Origin: Phallusia mammillata
Lineage: Eukaryota; Chordata; Ascidiacea; Phlebobranchia; Ascidiidae
Length of the DNA stretch: 64,000 nucleotides
Direction: 5' to 3'
NCBI GenBank assembly: GCA_003260075.1
Contig: QLIY01000114.1
Span: forward strand, 140,612 to 204,611
Below the pieces are notes generated by a model. That model was not told the DNA's origin and did no database searches. It worked only from the letters and a program-made list of their open reading frames with translations. Positions 13,101 to 26,260 of the stretch are shown here, piece by piece (position 1 is the stretch's first letter; each line of letters begins with the position of its first letter). The translations under genes were made by a program, and so were the position numbers.

Positions 13101-13676
13101 AGTTTAAATATATTTATCTCATTACGTTGTGAAAAATGTTGAGAAAAACAATGTTGATTATCTGCGTTTAAACCAACGGTTAAATGTATGAAGCACGCAT
13201 ATACAATATTTTAGTTTATTGGATATTAAATTCATAGGATACGATTTAGGACAGAATAGAAAAATGCGTTCCAGTACATATAAACCTGGGGCACAGCAAA
13301 TAATGCCAATAGCCTATATGCTGTATTTTTCGGCTATATATATGCAATGTCGTTTATTCGCACAGCATTGTAAAATTATGACACTACAGTGTTCCTCGCA
13401 TTAATTGCACCGTTTGCGTTCAGCATAGGATCTCTAATAACAACACATGATGCAAGGGGGATATTGCACAATACGCATTAACAGTTGTAAGCCGACCTGA
13501 AACCCGTGGCCGAACACGAAAAAAACAATCCCGAACCTTGGCTCAAACCCGATTTTTTTATAGCAAAGCCCGAATATCGGTTAAATCGTGGCACAAGTGC
13601 TGCCGAATGTGCTGTAATTTCCCGAATTAAATTTGTTCTTTTTAACTTACGATTTACGATTTCTGATACGGTGTGT
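10137..13676. other. Intergenic region between P450 and Mind bomb-like genes
   Basis: It contains the presumed P450 promoter (10137 upward) and the 3' end of the Mind bomb-like unit. I see no exon with supported splice sites and no RNA gene. There is a CCCGAACCC-type repeat near 12266 and AT-rich low-complexity sequence otherwise. Confidence 0.5.
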
Positions 13677-14382
13677 TTACAAGTAGAGTTTAATCTTCGA
13701 AGCAATGTCAGTTCTGCATATCGGACACTGCGTGAGTCTTTCCGCGCAATCTGTACATGTGCTGTGTCCGCATGGGGTAAAAGCCGTGTCCTTGTTGGCG
13801 TCCAAACAGATTGCACACTTATGTAGCTCCTTTATTTCTTCCAGCTTACAAAGTAGTAAACACCATCATTAACCTAAGTCTCTTTTAACAACGCGGTATT
13901 GCAGATGTTTTATAACTGAATACTTATGTACCACCGGCAGCAATGATAAGCTAAAATTTCGTCGCTTTTTCTATATTTTACGGTGGTTTTTAACATCACA
14001 AGGTTAAAAACAAAAAGTCCTAACCTGTCGTGCAAGTTTCCTATTTTCCTCCTCGTGTGGCAAAGACTTAGCTGAAATGTTTTGTTGACAAGACAAGCAC
14101 TTCTTTAATCGAACGCTGCAAGCTGCAATACATAAATAAGACAAAAATAATTCGATCATTTGTAATGGAAATTCTACTAACGTAAGAACTCAAATCCCGT
14201 TTGAATTTACGTTAATAGGACTAAGCTTACCATTTGTAATTCACAAATTGGGTCATTAAAAGTAACGTTCGGTGGGCATTGCGGGTTCTAAGGCTTACAT
14301 AAAACAAATGAGTAATGATGACCCTTTGAAAAAAATTGATTAAAAGTAAGTTATAGATTGAAACGACTAAATATTGAGTTAT

Positions 14383-14456
<74 letters not shown>

Positions 14457-15291
14457 TGTTGGTATATGTTTACATGTTTGCCCTTAGGATCTCGAAATAA
14501 TGTATTTCACATATCCGGCAATAGCACCCAACCAAAACTTACTTTGGCAAACAATCCGATGACCGCAAGGTTGAAAAACAACGATGGCTTTGGCTTCTTC
14601 ACATAACAAGCATGTCTCAGCAGAAGACGTTGCACTTTTCCTGGCAGTTGCTTCTGTTTGGTTAATTCATATTGTTTATCAGTATGCAAACGCTAGAGAA
14701 ATTAATCAAAAATGTCGACATTTGACGGAAATATACACTGAGGAGCTTAGAAACTGTGCTCTTGAGAGTTTTTAGTAAGGCCAGGCTTTGGGTCTGATCT
14801 GTCTTGGTTTATTGCGAATTTAACTTTCGGGCCTAATTCGTTATTTTTTAACTGCATGGTTTCCGGTTCGGGCCCTAATTTTGAACCCGATTACAACTCA
14901 CGTATCAAGAGCACAACGAGTGTTGCCAGGTCAAATTTTCAAAAAACGCCACTCTGCCTGTCAAAACCATACCCAAAAATTCGCAAGAGCGGAGAAAATT
15001 TGAAACAGAACCAAAACTAGCCAAATTATGACTTCATTAGACTGCTTTTAAAAACGCACACATGTCAAAATACATGTAAAAAACAAAAACAAAACGCAAC
15101 CCGCTACCCGATGTCAGATACCAGCCTAATTGGGCGTGAAAACCGGGGGGGGGGGCTATTTTCAATTCGTTTAAACTTTTACGTTAACAAAACGCGATAT
15201 ACTGTCCATACAGACTAGTTGTTGGGATTCCTTTGCCCTACGATTAAATATGTACAAAATATAAAATACGAACGGCTACCACTTTTTTGGT

Positions 15292-15362
<71 letters not shown>

Positions 15363-18300
15363 GTTTTGTGTTGAACTTGAAACGTTTTGTTCATCAACTA
15401 TTTTTTCCAATAAAACCTGGTGGAACGACCAGGTCTTTTGACAAATGTTTAGGCCCAGATTTCCCAAATCGTATTCCACGAGAGCTTCATCGTTCGCGGT
15501 GATACGACTGACTTTTCCTTCTCGCCCGATAAGCTGCAGACAAAATATAAGTCAACTAACTTCAAATTCTATCACATCGCGTTTTACAATAGATTGAAAC
15601 TTGACCTAACGTATTTGTTCCAAATGACTTTGGGTAAGAAATTTACTTTTTGCATTTACGATTGTTAAAAGAAGCTTAATTTATCGATACATGAGCTATG
15701 CTAAGATAAAGTAAGCCCAATACTAAATGATATTTCTTTGGTATAGTGCCTACACTTTGTGGTATGTGAGGAATATATATCATTTTAGTGAGGAAATGGT
15801 CGAAATAGGTTGAAAACCACTGGCTTAATGCTTTTGCCCTAAACCAGAGTTAGTAGTCATGCCGGGCTTTTCGGACCTCGATCAGTTTCGGGTTCAAGTT
15901 TCCACAAAATGTGATTGATTTGGACCTGACATTACCCTAATTTTGTTGCATAATTTTTTGCAGCATTTTAACCAACTTTGATTGGGCTTGTACTTCCAGT
16001 CCTTTTTAGACCCGCTAACAACTCTGCCATGAACTTACTTTACTCACCGAAAGTCGATTACTGTCTCACCCTATTTCTAACCTCTATGATCTCGGTGTTC
16101 CAGCTTCCAGGCGGCATCATATCTCGCACCAGATCAGCTGGTAAAGTAATTTTCACTATGTCTCCAATTTCAAGATTAGACATTAGATATTCTCCAGAGT
16201 TGATCCCAGAGCTTACAGCTTTCTCATCACCTAACGTTTGAAAAAACACAATGTGAAAATCGGCGCTAAGTAAATTCAATGTGCGGCAAGCATGTAAATC
16301 TTTCATAGTACTCCACATGCAAAATTTAATATATTTTGCTTGTCTTTAGGATACCCACATTTAGCCCACGTTGCACATACACACAGCGAGGTAAATCGAG
16401 ATTCTTTTGATATGAAATAAATGCTGCTTATTTATTTTCCTACCGCATAGTGGCAGATGGTCGGGATAGTAGGGATCTCCGTAACCCGACATGAGACATT
16501 GCAAATCAACTTTTCCGTCTTTACCCACTCGATACTTGGCAATCTTTCCATTTCTCCATTTAACTCGCACCGAATTTCGATTTATTTCGTCGGATCTATA
16601 ATTAATCGATAGTTTTAGATGTAACAAAAAGTTTAAAAGTATTTTCCAACTTTTGCTTTAGTAGATCACTTAACCAGTGTTTTTACAAATGGTGTCAATA
16701 TTTAAATGCAATGATTGAAATGGTATCGTGTTTCCTAAACTTACTCCACTTTTAGGCATGTAGTTTTTAGGATATTCGGCGGATAACAAGTTTTTCGGTG
16801 CTAAAGCATAAAAAAATATTTTTTACGACCGTGTCCCACCCTTTGTTGTTGTTTTCTAAGACCACGCCTTCTGCGCCCCATCCTTTATCCTGCTCGGCGT
16901 ATTTCCAATCTTTTCCTCGTACTACTTTGGCTCCGAAGTACAAACCATGACTTTGTACCACTCTTGAATTGTACCTCGGTGGAACCAAGACACTGAAAAA
17001 TTATTTGAAACTAGCTTTTATTCACTTGACACACATGATTACTTTGTGTCTGATTCGAAATTCTTGGCTCTACTCTTTTTAAAGCGCTTTAATCTTTGCT
17101 TTACCTTTTTTTATACCTTTTTTATCTCATACGGCGTACACTAAAAACTAAAAACGATTATTGACACAAAACAGTTTTCCTGTTTAAATGGCTTTGTCAC
17201 CCTAAGAAAAATTGTTATGGCTGAAAAATTGGACACCAGATCGGTAGAGCTACAAACACCGGAACGCACAGACAGACCTGCTAATTTCCAAAAAGTGGCG
17301 CATCTGAGCATAGGCTGTTACTATGGCAATAATTGCTGAGGAATTGGCAGAGTAAAGGTCTATGCTCCGTTGCGCTACCTTTTGGAAATTAGCGGGCATA
17401 TCTGTGAGTTCAAGTGTTGGTAGATTTTTTTAACCAGATCAGACCGAAAAGTATGTAGGAACAGACTGTCGTGTTGTTAACATCGTCTGATGGAAATTAG
17501 CAACAGCTCTGTTTTCTCACCTAGCATCGTAAAATCCCTTTTCACTATTCAAAATGTTAGTTCGATAGAAGTGATGGTAGACATTATGATGGTTGTTCAT
17601 ATAACATGGAGTACAAAGATTGATTCCGACACATTCAGCACATTTCCATCTCATTCCGCGTATAAACTGACCACGTCCACATTCCTCACAATGCGTATCT
17701 TTTTGCCATAATCCTGTAAAACCGAAGTCACAAGTCAGCTATTAAAAGATTCAAACCCCATGAAATACGACAATTCGGCCCGGGTTTTAAGACATATTTT
17801 TTGTTCTGTCAGTTTAAACCTCAAACTAGTCACAGTTTATAATACGTTCATGTGTTTAATTTGGTCTATAATTGTCTCTAATTTATATGCAGGCGCAGAG
17901 TTGTAAATGGGCATGAAATTGGAACCCGAACCCGGCCCGAATCCGAATCTTTTTTAGAGAAACCAGTTTAGGCCTAACGTTTGATTTACAGGCCTATATA
18001 CATTGAGGCCTTAGGAAAGACCAAGGCAATATAAACACATTAGACAATTGATACTGAACAAGGCATTTTGGGTCTGTTTGACATATTAAACAAATGTTGA
18101 CACCGAGTGTGAAGTCAGGCCCGAATCAGGCCGGCTTTTTTAGGAAGCTCAAGCCCAAACCCGGGCCGACTTACAACTTTAATTTAAACCATATGCTGAC
18201 CTGACGGCGCGCTGTCCAGTAGCAACAAGTCGTACGACCCGTGCCTTCCAGCCCTGTATGAATTTTGGTTGCCGTTATCCCATGTTACATGGACAGACTT

Positions 18301-19345
18301 ATCTTCTTTGTATTTTTCAATTCCTGTAACCGTTCCCACCACACCCTCTCCCCCATCCTAGAAAACATACAACTCTTTGGATAAAAATATTATGGCGGTA
18401 ACGCAAACACACGAATAGATAATAATTTTGAGACGTGTATTTCTTTAGTTTTTAAAAAGCCTCCAACTCCATTATTTTGGTGTCACCGGGCATTCTAACG
18501 GAGTTATTGATTTTTTATGTATCGTACATGCTTTATCTATCTTAGGGGTTATAAAACTAGAGTGACCAGAGTACGCATTGGAATTGATATCTCACAGTTG
18601 ATTCGTGGCGCGGTGACTTTTGTGTTGCGTGTTTAGCCGCAAGAGGCGCTCTCGTGGTATGCCTTATTAAAATATAATGTGGGAACGTTAAGCTAGTTTT
18701 GCGTCTTGTTGTTCGTTTCGACAGTGATAGTTTGTTTGTTTATTAGAGTCAGATATACGGCAGTGTGTTTTTATTGTCTACCNTAGTGTTTAATTGTCTA
18801 CCCACTGGGTCAGTACAGGGTAAACAAGCCTAAGTTATATCCAGTGGTGGGATTCGACTGTTTTGTCAGCCGGTTCTATAGCAAAAGTCATATATTTTTG
18901 CCGGTTATGTAACAAAAAATTCGTCGGTTTGTTGATCTCATAAAATTTTGCCAGACGGATCTACAGAACCCGTGCGAACCGGCTGAATTCCGCCACTGGG
19001 TATGTCACAGATTGTTTTAAGTCAGGCAATACTTTGCGCACCGGTCTTAAACCAGTGTACGATGTAAAAACATCTATTACAACTTATTATTACAACATCA
19101 TTGCACTAATTCAGTGAAAAGACCATCGTTGTTTTGCGCCAACACGATGCTCCCACGCAAACAAACAAACAAACAAGAGTAGTTCCCTAAACGCCCAAAT
19201 CTGATATCTATTATGTTTGCTGTGAAAAATGCTTTTGTATAACAGAAAATAATCATTAGCATTTTAAAATTTAAGGCTAAACTTACCTGGTCAGCCCACC
19301 TCCAAGTTGGGCCTCGCACCACTCTTAAGCCTAATCGAGGAAACC
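13677..19345 (-). CDS. Mind bomb-like E3 ubiquitin ligase (5' exon and middle incomplete)
   Basis: Mind bomb proteins ubiquitinate Notch ligands and promote their endocytosis; that role is inferred from family. Minus-strand exons: 19345-19287, 18357-18201, 17713-17521, 16992-16840, 16595-16444, 16230-16082, 15533-15362 (runs into a G run), then 14640-14543, 14122-14025, 13844-13677. Domain order: MIB/HERC2 ([26 protein letters not shown]), ZZ zinc finger ([20 protein letters not shown]), second MIB/HERC2 ([18 protein letters not shown]), a Mind bomb repeat ([19 protein letters not shown]), RING ([21 protein letters not shown]) and C-terminal RING ([28 protein letters not shown]) ending IKLYL. 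The ankyrin block of canonical Mind bomb is not seen between 14640 and 15362, where G runs mark missing sequence. No ATG precedes the first exon; exon 1 of the neighbouring gene has the right phase. Confidence 0.88.
14384..14455. other. 72-nt G run standing for missing sequence
   Basis: Pure G with no slippage variants, in an intron between two RING exons of the Mind bomb-like gene. It is probably a gap placeholder, not genomic poly-G. Confidence 0.75.
15294..15361. other. 68-nt G run truncating a Mind bomb exon
   Basis: The coding sequence of the Mind bomb repeat exon (15533-15362) runs directly into the G run. The exon's 3' end and any ankyrin exons may lie in this unsequenced interval. 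Confidence 0.75.
18842..18998. mobile_element. hAT MITE, 157 bp
   Basis: Inverted ends CAGTGGTGGGATTC and GAATTCCGCCACTG, flanked by similar 8-mers GTTATATC and GGTATGTC (6 of 8 identical). It lies in an intron of the Mind bomb-like gene, close to the n joint at 18783. Confidence 0.65.
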
Positions 19346-19492
19346 CTATAACAACAAAATATATAAGCTTAAAATATGTTGAACAAACGTGGCATCTAGC
19401 ACCTGGTTGCAGTTATAAAGTTAAGTAGTTAAAAAAATTAATACAATTAATACAAATGCAAATTTAGTTACATAACTAAAGTAAAAGATTTC

Positions 19493-19498
19493 TTTATT
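19493..19498 (-). terminator. Poly(A) signal of the short MIB-ZZ-MIB gene
   Basis: AATAAA on the minus strand, 11 nt past the stop codon of the 280-aa frame and about 150 nt before the first exon of the long Mind bomb-like unit. This is a tight spacing. Confidence 0.55.
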
Positions 19499-19508
19499 AT
19501 AGTCCGTT

Positions 19509-19724
19509 TTAAATTGTTTTACACGATTCGTTAAAGTAGTGTTGGACACATTCTTTTGTCTCTTCTGATAATCTTGACTCTGTAGAAGGGGAAACGAATG
19601 GCTGCGTTGCTTTAGGACGGAAGTTTCCTGCAGATAAAAATATCAGCAGTGCAACCGAATATAACATGTCATTTTTTCCTGTTCAACACTTGTTTTTCAA
19701 CATTACATTCTATTGCATTCCCAC

Positions 19725-19810
<86 letters not shown>

Positions 19811-22353
19811 TAATTTCGACGGTATGGGCTGTGTTTTACGTTATGACATGACATTTCTTTAAAACTAGGGTAGACCTTATTTTTACTGTTGATTTATAGT
19901 ACCTTGGTAGAGTGCTACAAATAGTTTGTTTGTAAAACATAGAACCGTTCTAACCGCATAGTGGCAGATGTCCAGGATAACAACGATCTCCATACGCTAA
20001 CATGCGAGCTTTTAAATCAACTTTTCCGTTCTTGCCAACACGATACATCGCGATTTTTCCGTTTCTCCATTTTACTCGTACTGAATCCCGTAGTTTTGCT
20101 GCTTTGTACCTTGCGTAGAAATGTCTTTTATTTATTTAACTTTTAAAAGACAGTAACATTTTTATTGCATTTATCAGCTTTGGGGCTTGATTCGGGCTTC
20201 GTTTGACAGCCATATACAGTACATTAAAAACCCAATATATTTTACCAACCTAAAAAGTGAACAGAGTCATCTTATAAAGTGAGACATACACGTACGTTTC
20301 TGTTCGGTACATAAGTATGAGTCCTTCCGCGCCGAAACCCCTGTCTTGGTCACCAGAATCCCAACTTTTACCTCTGACAACTTTCGCACCATGATACAAC
20401 CCTTCACTTTGTACAACTGTGGAATTGGCCCTTGGGTCAACCGCTACTCTGAAACAAAACAAAGAAACGTCGACACGAGTACAAAAGTCTCCGCCACATT
20501 TCATATCAAAAAATTGGGCAAAATGGGGGGGGGGGGAGAGGCAATGTCACAAATCTGGGCTCATAACATTGCGTCATAAATTTGCTCTCCATTTACAAAT
20601 TACTGTACATTATATTTCTTCAAAACAAGCTAACCCCGAAAAGTCCGACTAAAATTATTTTATTAGCCCCATACCAGGTGCAATTCATCTGACTTGTGGT
20701 CTGTAAACCAACTATATTTATTCAAAGTACTTCTTGACACATATAATGAATACAAATGTAAAACGTTTTTAAAGAATTGCATAAATACTGGCAAATGTGT
20801 CCACCCTGCCAAAAGCTGGCAAAAATTTTGACACCAGAGTTAAAAATCGTGCCAGGCTTACGGTTCGAGTTCAGGCCTAATAAGTTAGAATAAAAGCGGT
20901 TTGATTCGTGCTTGACATCAAACTCAGATTAATCTATGTCAATATTTTACCCAAAAAATTCGGACTTTCTTCCAAAACGGCCCGGGTTTGGGGCTTGTAC
21001 AAGGACGGGTTATGGACCCAATTTCGAATCCGTTTACTACTCTGACCCACACCGTGTTTCGTTGGTTAAAGATAAAAATCTAATGCATGGAATATTACAG
21101 GTTAGGCAAAATATTACAGGATTAGGCAACTTCAAATCATGTACAACAAATTACCTTTCTGCTCTAGAAAATTCGATTCGATAAAACGGATGTCTAACGT
21201 CGTGTTTATTGTTCATATAACATGGTGTGCACAGATTGATATTGTCACATTTGGCACAAGACCATCTCATACCAATAATGTAACGATCATTTCCACAAGA
21301 AGCGCAGACTGTAGACGAATGCATAACTCCTGGAATACACAATAATAGCTTTTAGAGCAGACCTGTGTAGAGCTCTCTACGCAGCTGAAATATATATACC
21401 GGTAGGTGCATTGTCCAAGATTAACAATTCGAACGACCCATTCTCTCCAGCCTTATATGAAATTTCAAACCCATTGTCCCAAGTAACTACAACTTGTTTG
21501 TGTTTGGTAAACTTTCTGTCATCTGTTACTGTCCCTACCATTACTTTATTCCTCCGCAACTGGAAAAAAAAGTTTGTAAACACTACTATTACTTTAAGTG
21601 CGTATTATTTTTACTGGTTTAGGCAGCTGCAGTAAATAGGGCAGTAGCAATAGTCCATATTATTTCCAAAAGAAAGTTTAAAGTAATCATTTTGGGCTTG
21701 GTATTGCGCCTAACTGGTAGGTCACAGCTTAATTCATTATACAAAAAAGTTACGTAAACATCACACCGCTTGACAACTAGGTTAAACACAGCATTTCTAG
21801 TGAATATGCGTAACTATAGAACTCCTTTCTTTAAAGACAGTTGACGGCCTGAAGGCCTGTTCTACCGTCGAGTAGCTGCAATGCCTTTGCCTGAGTCACC
21901 TATGATTTCATTCTTTGACTAAAAAACAATTTTACTCACCAGTGAAGAACTCTTTTCGATCACTCGTAAGCCCAATAGAGATGACACTGCAAGGTAAAAT
22001 ATCGTTCAGTATGCTAAATCACAAAGGGCCATAACTGATTGTTTTAATAAGCCTGGCTGATATAACGCATGGCGTACGTTAATGAAAGTTCGACAGCAAA
22101 AAAAATACGCTTTACAGCCAGCAAACCGGTACAGAACCTTTTCTCGTACAAAAATGTGAAAAAATTATGAAGGTTCAGTGTTGGTTCTAGCCAATATTTA
22201 CTCAGCGTCTGTACAAGCTCGGTCACCTGTCGATTTTAGTTGACATGGTCACAAATTTTAAGCATGCACAAACATAGACCCATAATACAAAACTTAAACT
22301 TAAGCTGTATTCGGCTTACCTTGTCCAACTCGTGTAGCTCGTGGATAGTTCAT
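19509..22353 (-). CDS. Short Mind bomb-like protein, MIB-ZZ-MIB without RING (complete, 280 aa)
   Basis: Minus-strand exons: 22353-22320, 21986-21940, 21559-21400, 21329-21155, 20448-20296, 20109-19955, 19627-19509; 843 nt with all phases consistent. The start is MNYPRATRVGQ. The first MIB/HERC2 domain is reduced: the segment aligned with [12 protein letters not shown] of the neighbour reads VIEKSSSL, but VVVTWDNGFEISYKAG is kept. The ZZ finger ([30 protein letters not shown]) and second MIB/HERC2 ([34 protein letters not shown]) are intact. The last exon encodes a 39-residue unrecognised tail. Without RING or ankyrin repeats it cannot be a stand-alone ligase; a decoy or adaptor for Mind bomb partners is possible but is inference. 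Confidence 0.85.
19727..19807. other. 81-nt G run in the last intron of the short MIB gene
   Basis: Homopolymer placeholder between exon 6 (19955) and exon 7 (19627). The reading frame across it is consistent, so no coding loss is implied. Confidence 0.7.
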
Positions 22354-24169
22354 GTCAAATACAAAAACTAAAACAAATTTCTTCTACTGGGACATGTAAC
22401 ATAAATTTCAAGGTTATCATCACTCACACAAATACAGCTGCATGTTGGTATTATTCACATTTTAGTTGTCTAAATTGGCAATAACAAATGCAGATTGGCA
22501 ATGTTGCTCTATACGTCGCAAACAATTCGATGCTACCTGACTCACTAACTGTTGCCTGATAAATAGTTTGATACGTTTCAACTACGACAAAAGCGAAAGA
22601 AAACTCAAGTGCCCTTTTGTTACATATTAACATCAAAACGGACTTTCACTAGTCTGTTCTTTAAACTAAACACAAACCATTCAGTTACTTGCATTTTTCA
22701 TGCCAATTGAACTTGTAAACAATGTTATGTTATCTTATTATGACAAACAATTTATAAGTAAAACCACATGTAACATTCTAAAGCGCTTGTAGTAAATTTG
22801 CTTTTAACAATTATAACAAACAGAAGCAAGTCAGTCTGCACTCTACCCACCGACCACCCTGTCATACATTCGAGGTATTCAAATGGCAATGAAATAGTTC
22901 CTTTTGTGACGTGTTTACTTTATGAGTCAGGAGTTTCGGACATGGGAATTCCACTACTTTACAAACATTAACAAAGCCGAAACCGCCAACAATATTAAGT
23001 ACACACGCTTTGCGTTTTGTAATTGGGCGAAGCATATAAGAATTCTTTTTCATTTGTTGGCATTGTACAGGTATTGTACATTGCCTGATAATACTTAAAA
23101 TTTAAATGATCGCATGGTATTGTTTTTTACTCAGGGGAGCCTTCGAAGCTTAAATTTTAAGCCACTTCAAATTTTAAGCCACTTTTTTCAAAATTAGTCT
23201 GACAAGTACCTGTGCTAATGATGCTAGTCTTTTATTTTGGTTCTAATATTACGTTTTTTATTACAATTTCATGATGGTCAACATCTGCGGAGAAAGAAAC
23301 TACCGAGCTTTGTTGAAATCGTTGTTCTAGATGCTACATACCGTTTTGTTAAAAATAAATGATTAATGACTTTAAAAATGTCAAGTCCAGTATTCAAATT
23401 CTAAGATCGTCGGCTTTAACTATAGAATATTTGTTACATCTTATTTGCCAGAAATTGCAGATTTCTATTGATTCGCGCATTTCCTCAGTACAACTTGTGT
23501 TGTAATCTATGGCGTTGTGTGACGTAATAATGGACTGCCAGTTTTATGTGATAACGCAACGTGGTTTAGTTCTTTTCGTTGCTGACTTCCGTGGAGCACG
23601 GTGCTGCTTCGGTTGAATTAGAAAAGGCTATTTATTGTCGTGTTGACGATTATTGGTGAGTCACTTTGTACATATGTGTTTAATGACTCCAAAATGTGAA
23701 TTATTGTAATGAATGCGAACTTAACCGCAATGACTTAATATGTCATTCGCTTTGTAATAGTTGTACTGTACGTGTAATTGGGTTTAGACAAGGTGCTTAA
23801 GTTGCATTTTGTTTACGCAGTATTTCTGTTTTATCTTCACGTGAAGCGTGACTTATTCTGNTCAACACTTTTAGTTCACCCGGCAATGACTTGCGGGCTT
23901 TTGTTAAGTGTTTCAATTATTGCGCACAATTGCATTGTATTGTTTGCCGCAAGGTCTTAACAGCATCAATAACGAATTACAATGAAAGTAATGTTTCAAC
24001 TTACGCACAGTATAAACTGATGCACAAAATTTACTGTTGCAACTCATGCACAAAAATCACTTAAAACTTTAGCTAACAATGATACGTTATAACTACCTCA
24101 AGCATTTGCTAGAAAAGTCGCCTTTGTTACATTGTTATGAAGACTCCGTTCACAGAATCAAGTTTAATG

Positions 24170-24459
24170 CCCGCTAAGCGTCGCCCCAGACACGCGCCCA
24201 TCACTTGCTGCTTGCACTGTTTGGTCTCGACGTACATTAACGGACAGCCGCATTTTTGATCAAAAACTTTTGAGGTAAGTTTACGTCAATCCGCACTCTA
24301 CGCAAAAAGTATTTGGACGTAGATATACGTCAACCGCACTAAAACCTCATTTTTATGAGATAAACTAAGTTTAGCCACGAAACGGAAATATTCTGCGACG
24401 CCCTTGGAAAATTGAAACGACGCACCAGGGCGTCGCGACGCACAGTTTGAGAACCACTG
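24170..24459. mobile_element. hAT MITE, right half (family of 60125-60414)
   Basis: It ends GTTTGAGAACCACTG at 24459 and shares its interior (TTTTTGATCAAAA, TTTACGTCAATCCG, CCACGAAACG, GGGCGTC-ACGACGCAC) with the element at 60125-60414. The left end is not clear. Confidence 0.55.
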
Positions 24460-25824
24460 CTTTAGCACATGCAATCTCTAAAACTATAGAAAACACAAAT
24501 TGTTGTACGAAGCGAACTGTATTGATCCGGACTATTGGCAGAATTCGCGCGAACTTTGGTTTGTGTTATGTCTGCAGCTGATTTATGAAATTGGAAAGTT
24601 GGGTTTCCGTTTCAGATATCCGTTTTGCCATTGGAGCTTAATATTCTTACATGTGTTAACATTCAGTATCACACCCAACAATATGCAGTAGTGGTACGGT
24701 TTTGACAGGAGTCTGGAATATGTTGCACTCATGGTGCATGCAAGCTATTTAGGTACATTTCGTAAAGATGCCCGGATTGTGTATTTTAGAGTGGACCGTC
24801 AAAATTTTAGGAACCAGACATTTTCATGCTGACCAAATGGGGAGGTTGTGTAGAAAAAATCTTTCTGCGTGCATAAGATTTCATTGAACTTGCCGTATTC
24901 TGCAGACAGGAGATCGGAAACTAGGTGTGTGTGTGAATAATTATGTAAGTGTTATATCATATTGATAAGATAACAGTTAATAATATGGTGATATGGCAGT
25001 TTTATAAAGCTTTATGATAGTTCTACGTTTTGACAAACATTGAATTCTTACAAATCTATTGCACTACTATTTAAAAACAATAATCAACGATGTTTAATAA
25101 AATGAACGTTATTGGCTAAACATAAAATATTTGTGTGTAAATCATAATGTTTCCACAATTACTGCATGCTACGATCATTACAAAATATAAAAATAAATGA
25201 ATATTTTAAGCACCTGTAGCATGGTTTTGGAATTGTTATCACATGCATACCAAGGTAAACTGTACTTCTTCTTTTTACAATTTATGATTAATTTAAATAA
25301 ATGTTTTGTTGGCCTGCAAAAGTCAAACGTGATAAATCTTGATAAAGATATTTTTGGTTTTCGATGTCCTGTTTCTAAAATGTGAGGATTAAATGTCAAA
25401 AATTTGTTACACATAAAAGGCCATTGTTATTTGTAATGAACAGTTTCTGCTTCAATACACCAGTTGTTTATTTTGCGACATGGAGAAGTAACTAAAACCA
25501 GATGCTACTTTTTGGCAAAGAACATCGTTTCTTTACTGCACGGAATAGGTAAGTATCTCTTGCGTTATGCAACAGTTTAACACAAAATACACACAGCCAG
25601 TCTTACTTTTGTGACTTGATGGCCTGATTGCGCGTGTTCGATATTCGAATCCGAAAAAAAGCCCTATTTTACGCAACACCCACAGTTTTGTCAAATATTT
25701 TGGATTCTACCAAAAATAACAATTTTAAAAACCTATTAAACTTATAATAACTTGCAAGTAGGCTACTTAACTATTTTGTCATTTAACCGGTATGATGTTA
25801 AACAAAATACTAGTTGTGTTTCAA

Positions 25825-25905
25825 GAACTTGTATTTTTGCTAACGTTACGCCCACCAGACGGTATGGCTTCTAATGAGCAATTTTCCCAACGCTTTTTGC
25901 CTTAT
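25825..25905 (-). mobile_element. Penelope-like element 3' tail fragment
   Basis: CAAGAACTTGTATTTTTGCT, then GTTACGCCCACCAGACGGTA, matches the segment at about 61345-61430 next to a GIY-YIG fragment. Only the tail is present and it is degenerate. Confidence 0.4.
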
Positions 25906-26040
25906 AATTAAATATAGTTTAGTCCAATAAAACAATCCACTGAAATTCATTGCCATCGAACATTGATTTATTGTTTGTACATTTCACTTGCAATTCCATC
26001 AGAATAGACTTAAACTATGTCATTACGACGCATTCAACCA

Positions 26041-26260
26041 ATGGTTGTAATATATAAGCTATTGCTGCCAGGCATAGTATCAATTTTAAAGAGCTATTCT
26101 GACAAATGTAATTTTATTCCGACGTCATGCACTGTACTAGTCGCATTTAGTGTTATTTAGGCTACCCTGACGAAGGCAAAATGTATAGGAGGTCAAAACG
26201 TCAGAATAAAATTACATTTGCCAGAAGAGCTCCTGAAACTCAATGGTTGTAATCATGATC
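26041..26260. repeat. Dispersed inverted-repeat element (GCTCTTCTGGCAAATG family)
   Basis: A left arm near 26090-26121 (GAGCTATTCTGACAAATGTA...) is answered by an inverted arm near 26203-26233 (ending ACATTTGCCAGAAGAGCTCC). Related copies lie at about 45118-45190, 45305-45420, 50350-50430 and 56825-56940. The TTTCGACGTCC-type segment beside the arm resembles Penelope/LINE 3' tails. Family identity is uncertain. Confidence 0.5.

Larger units (their letters stand above)
22354..26040. other. Intergenic region upstream of the Mind bomb-like genes
   Basis: No supported exon. A segment near 23521-23660 ending at GTGAGT could be a non-coding first exon, but nothing downstream confirms it. There is a single n joint at 23861. 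The right end of a hAT MITE lies near 24459 and a Penelope-tail-like fragment at 25825-25905; otherwise the sequence is AT-rich. Confidence 0.45.

Noticed and set aside
13478..13826. Overlapping frames of 112 (minus) and 106 (plus) codons
   Set aside because: They overlap the C-terminal RING exon in other frames; the RING frame has the recognisable cysteine/histidine pattern and a proper acceptor site.
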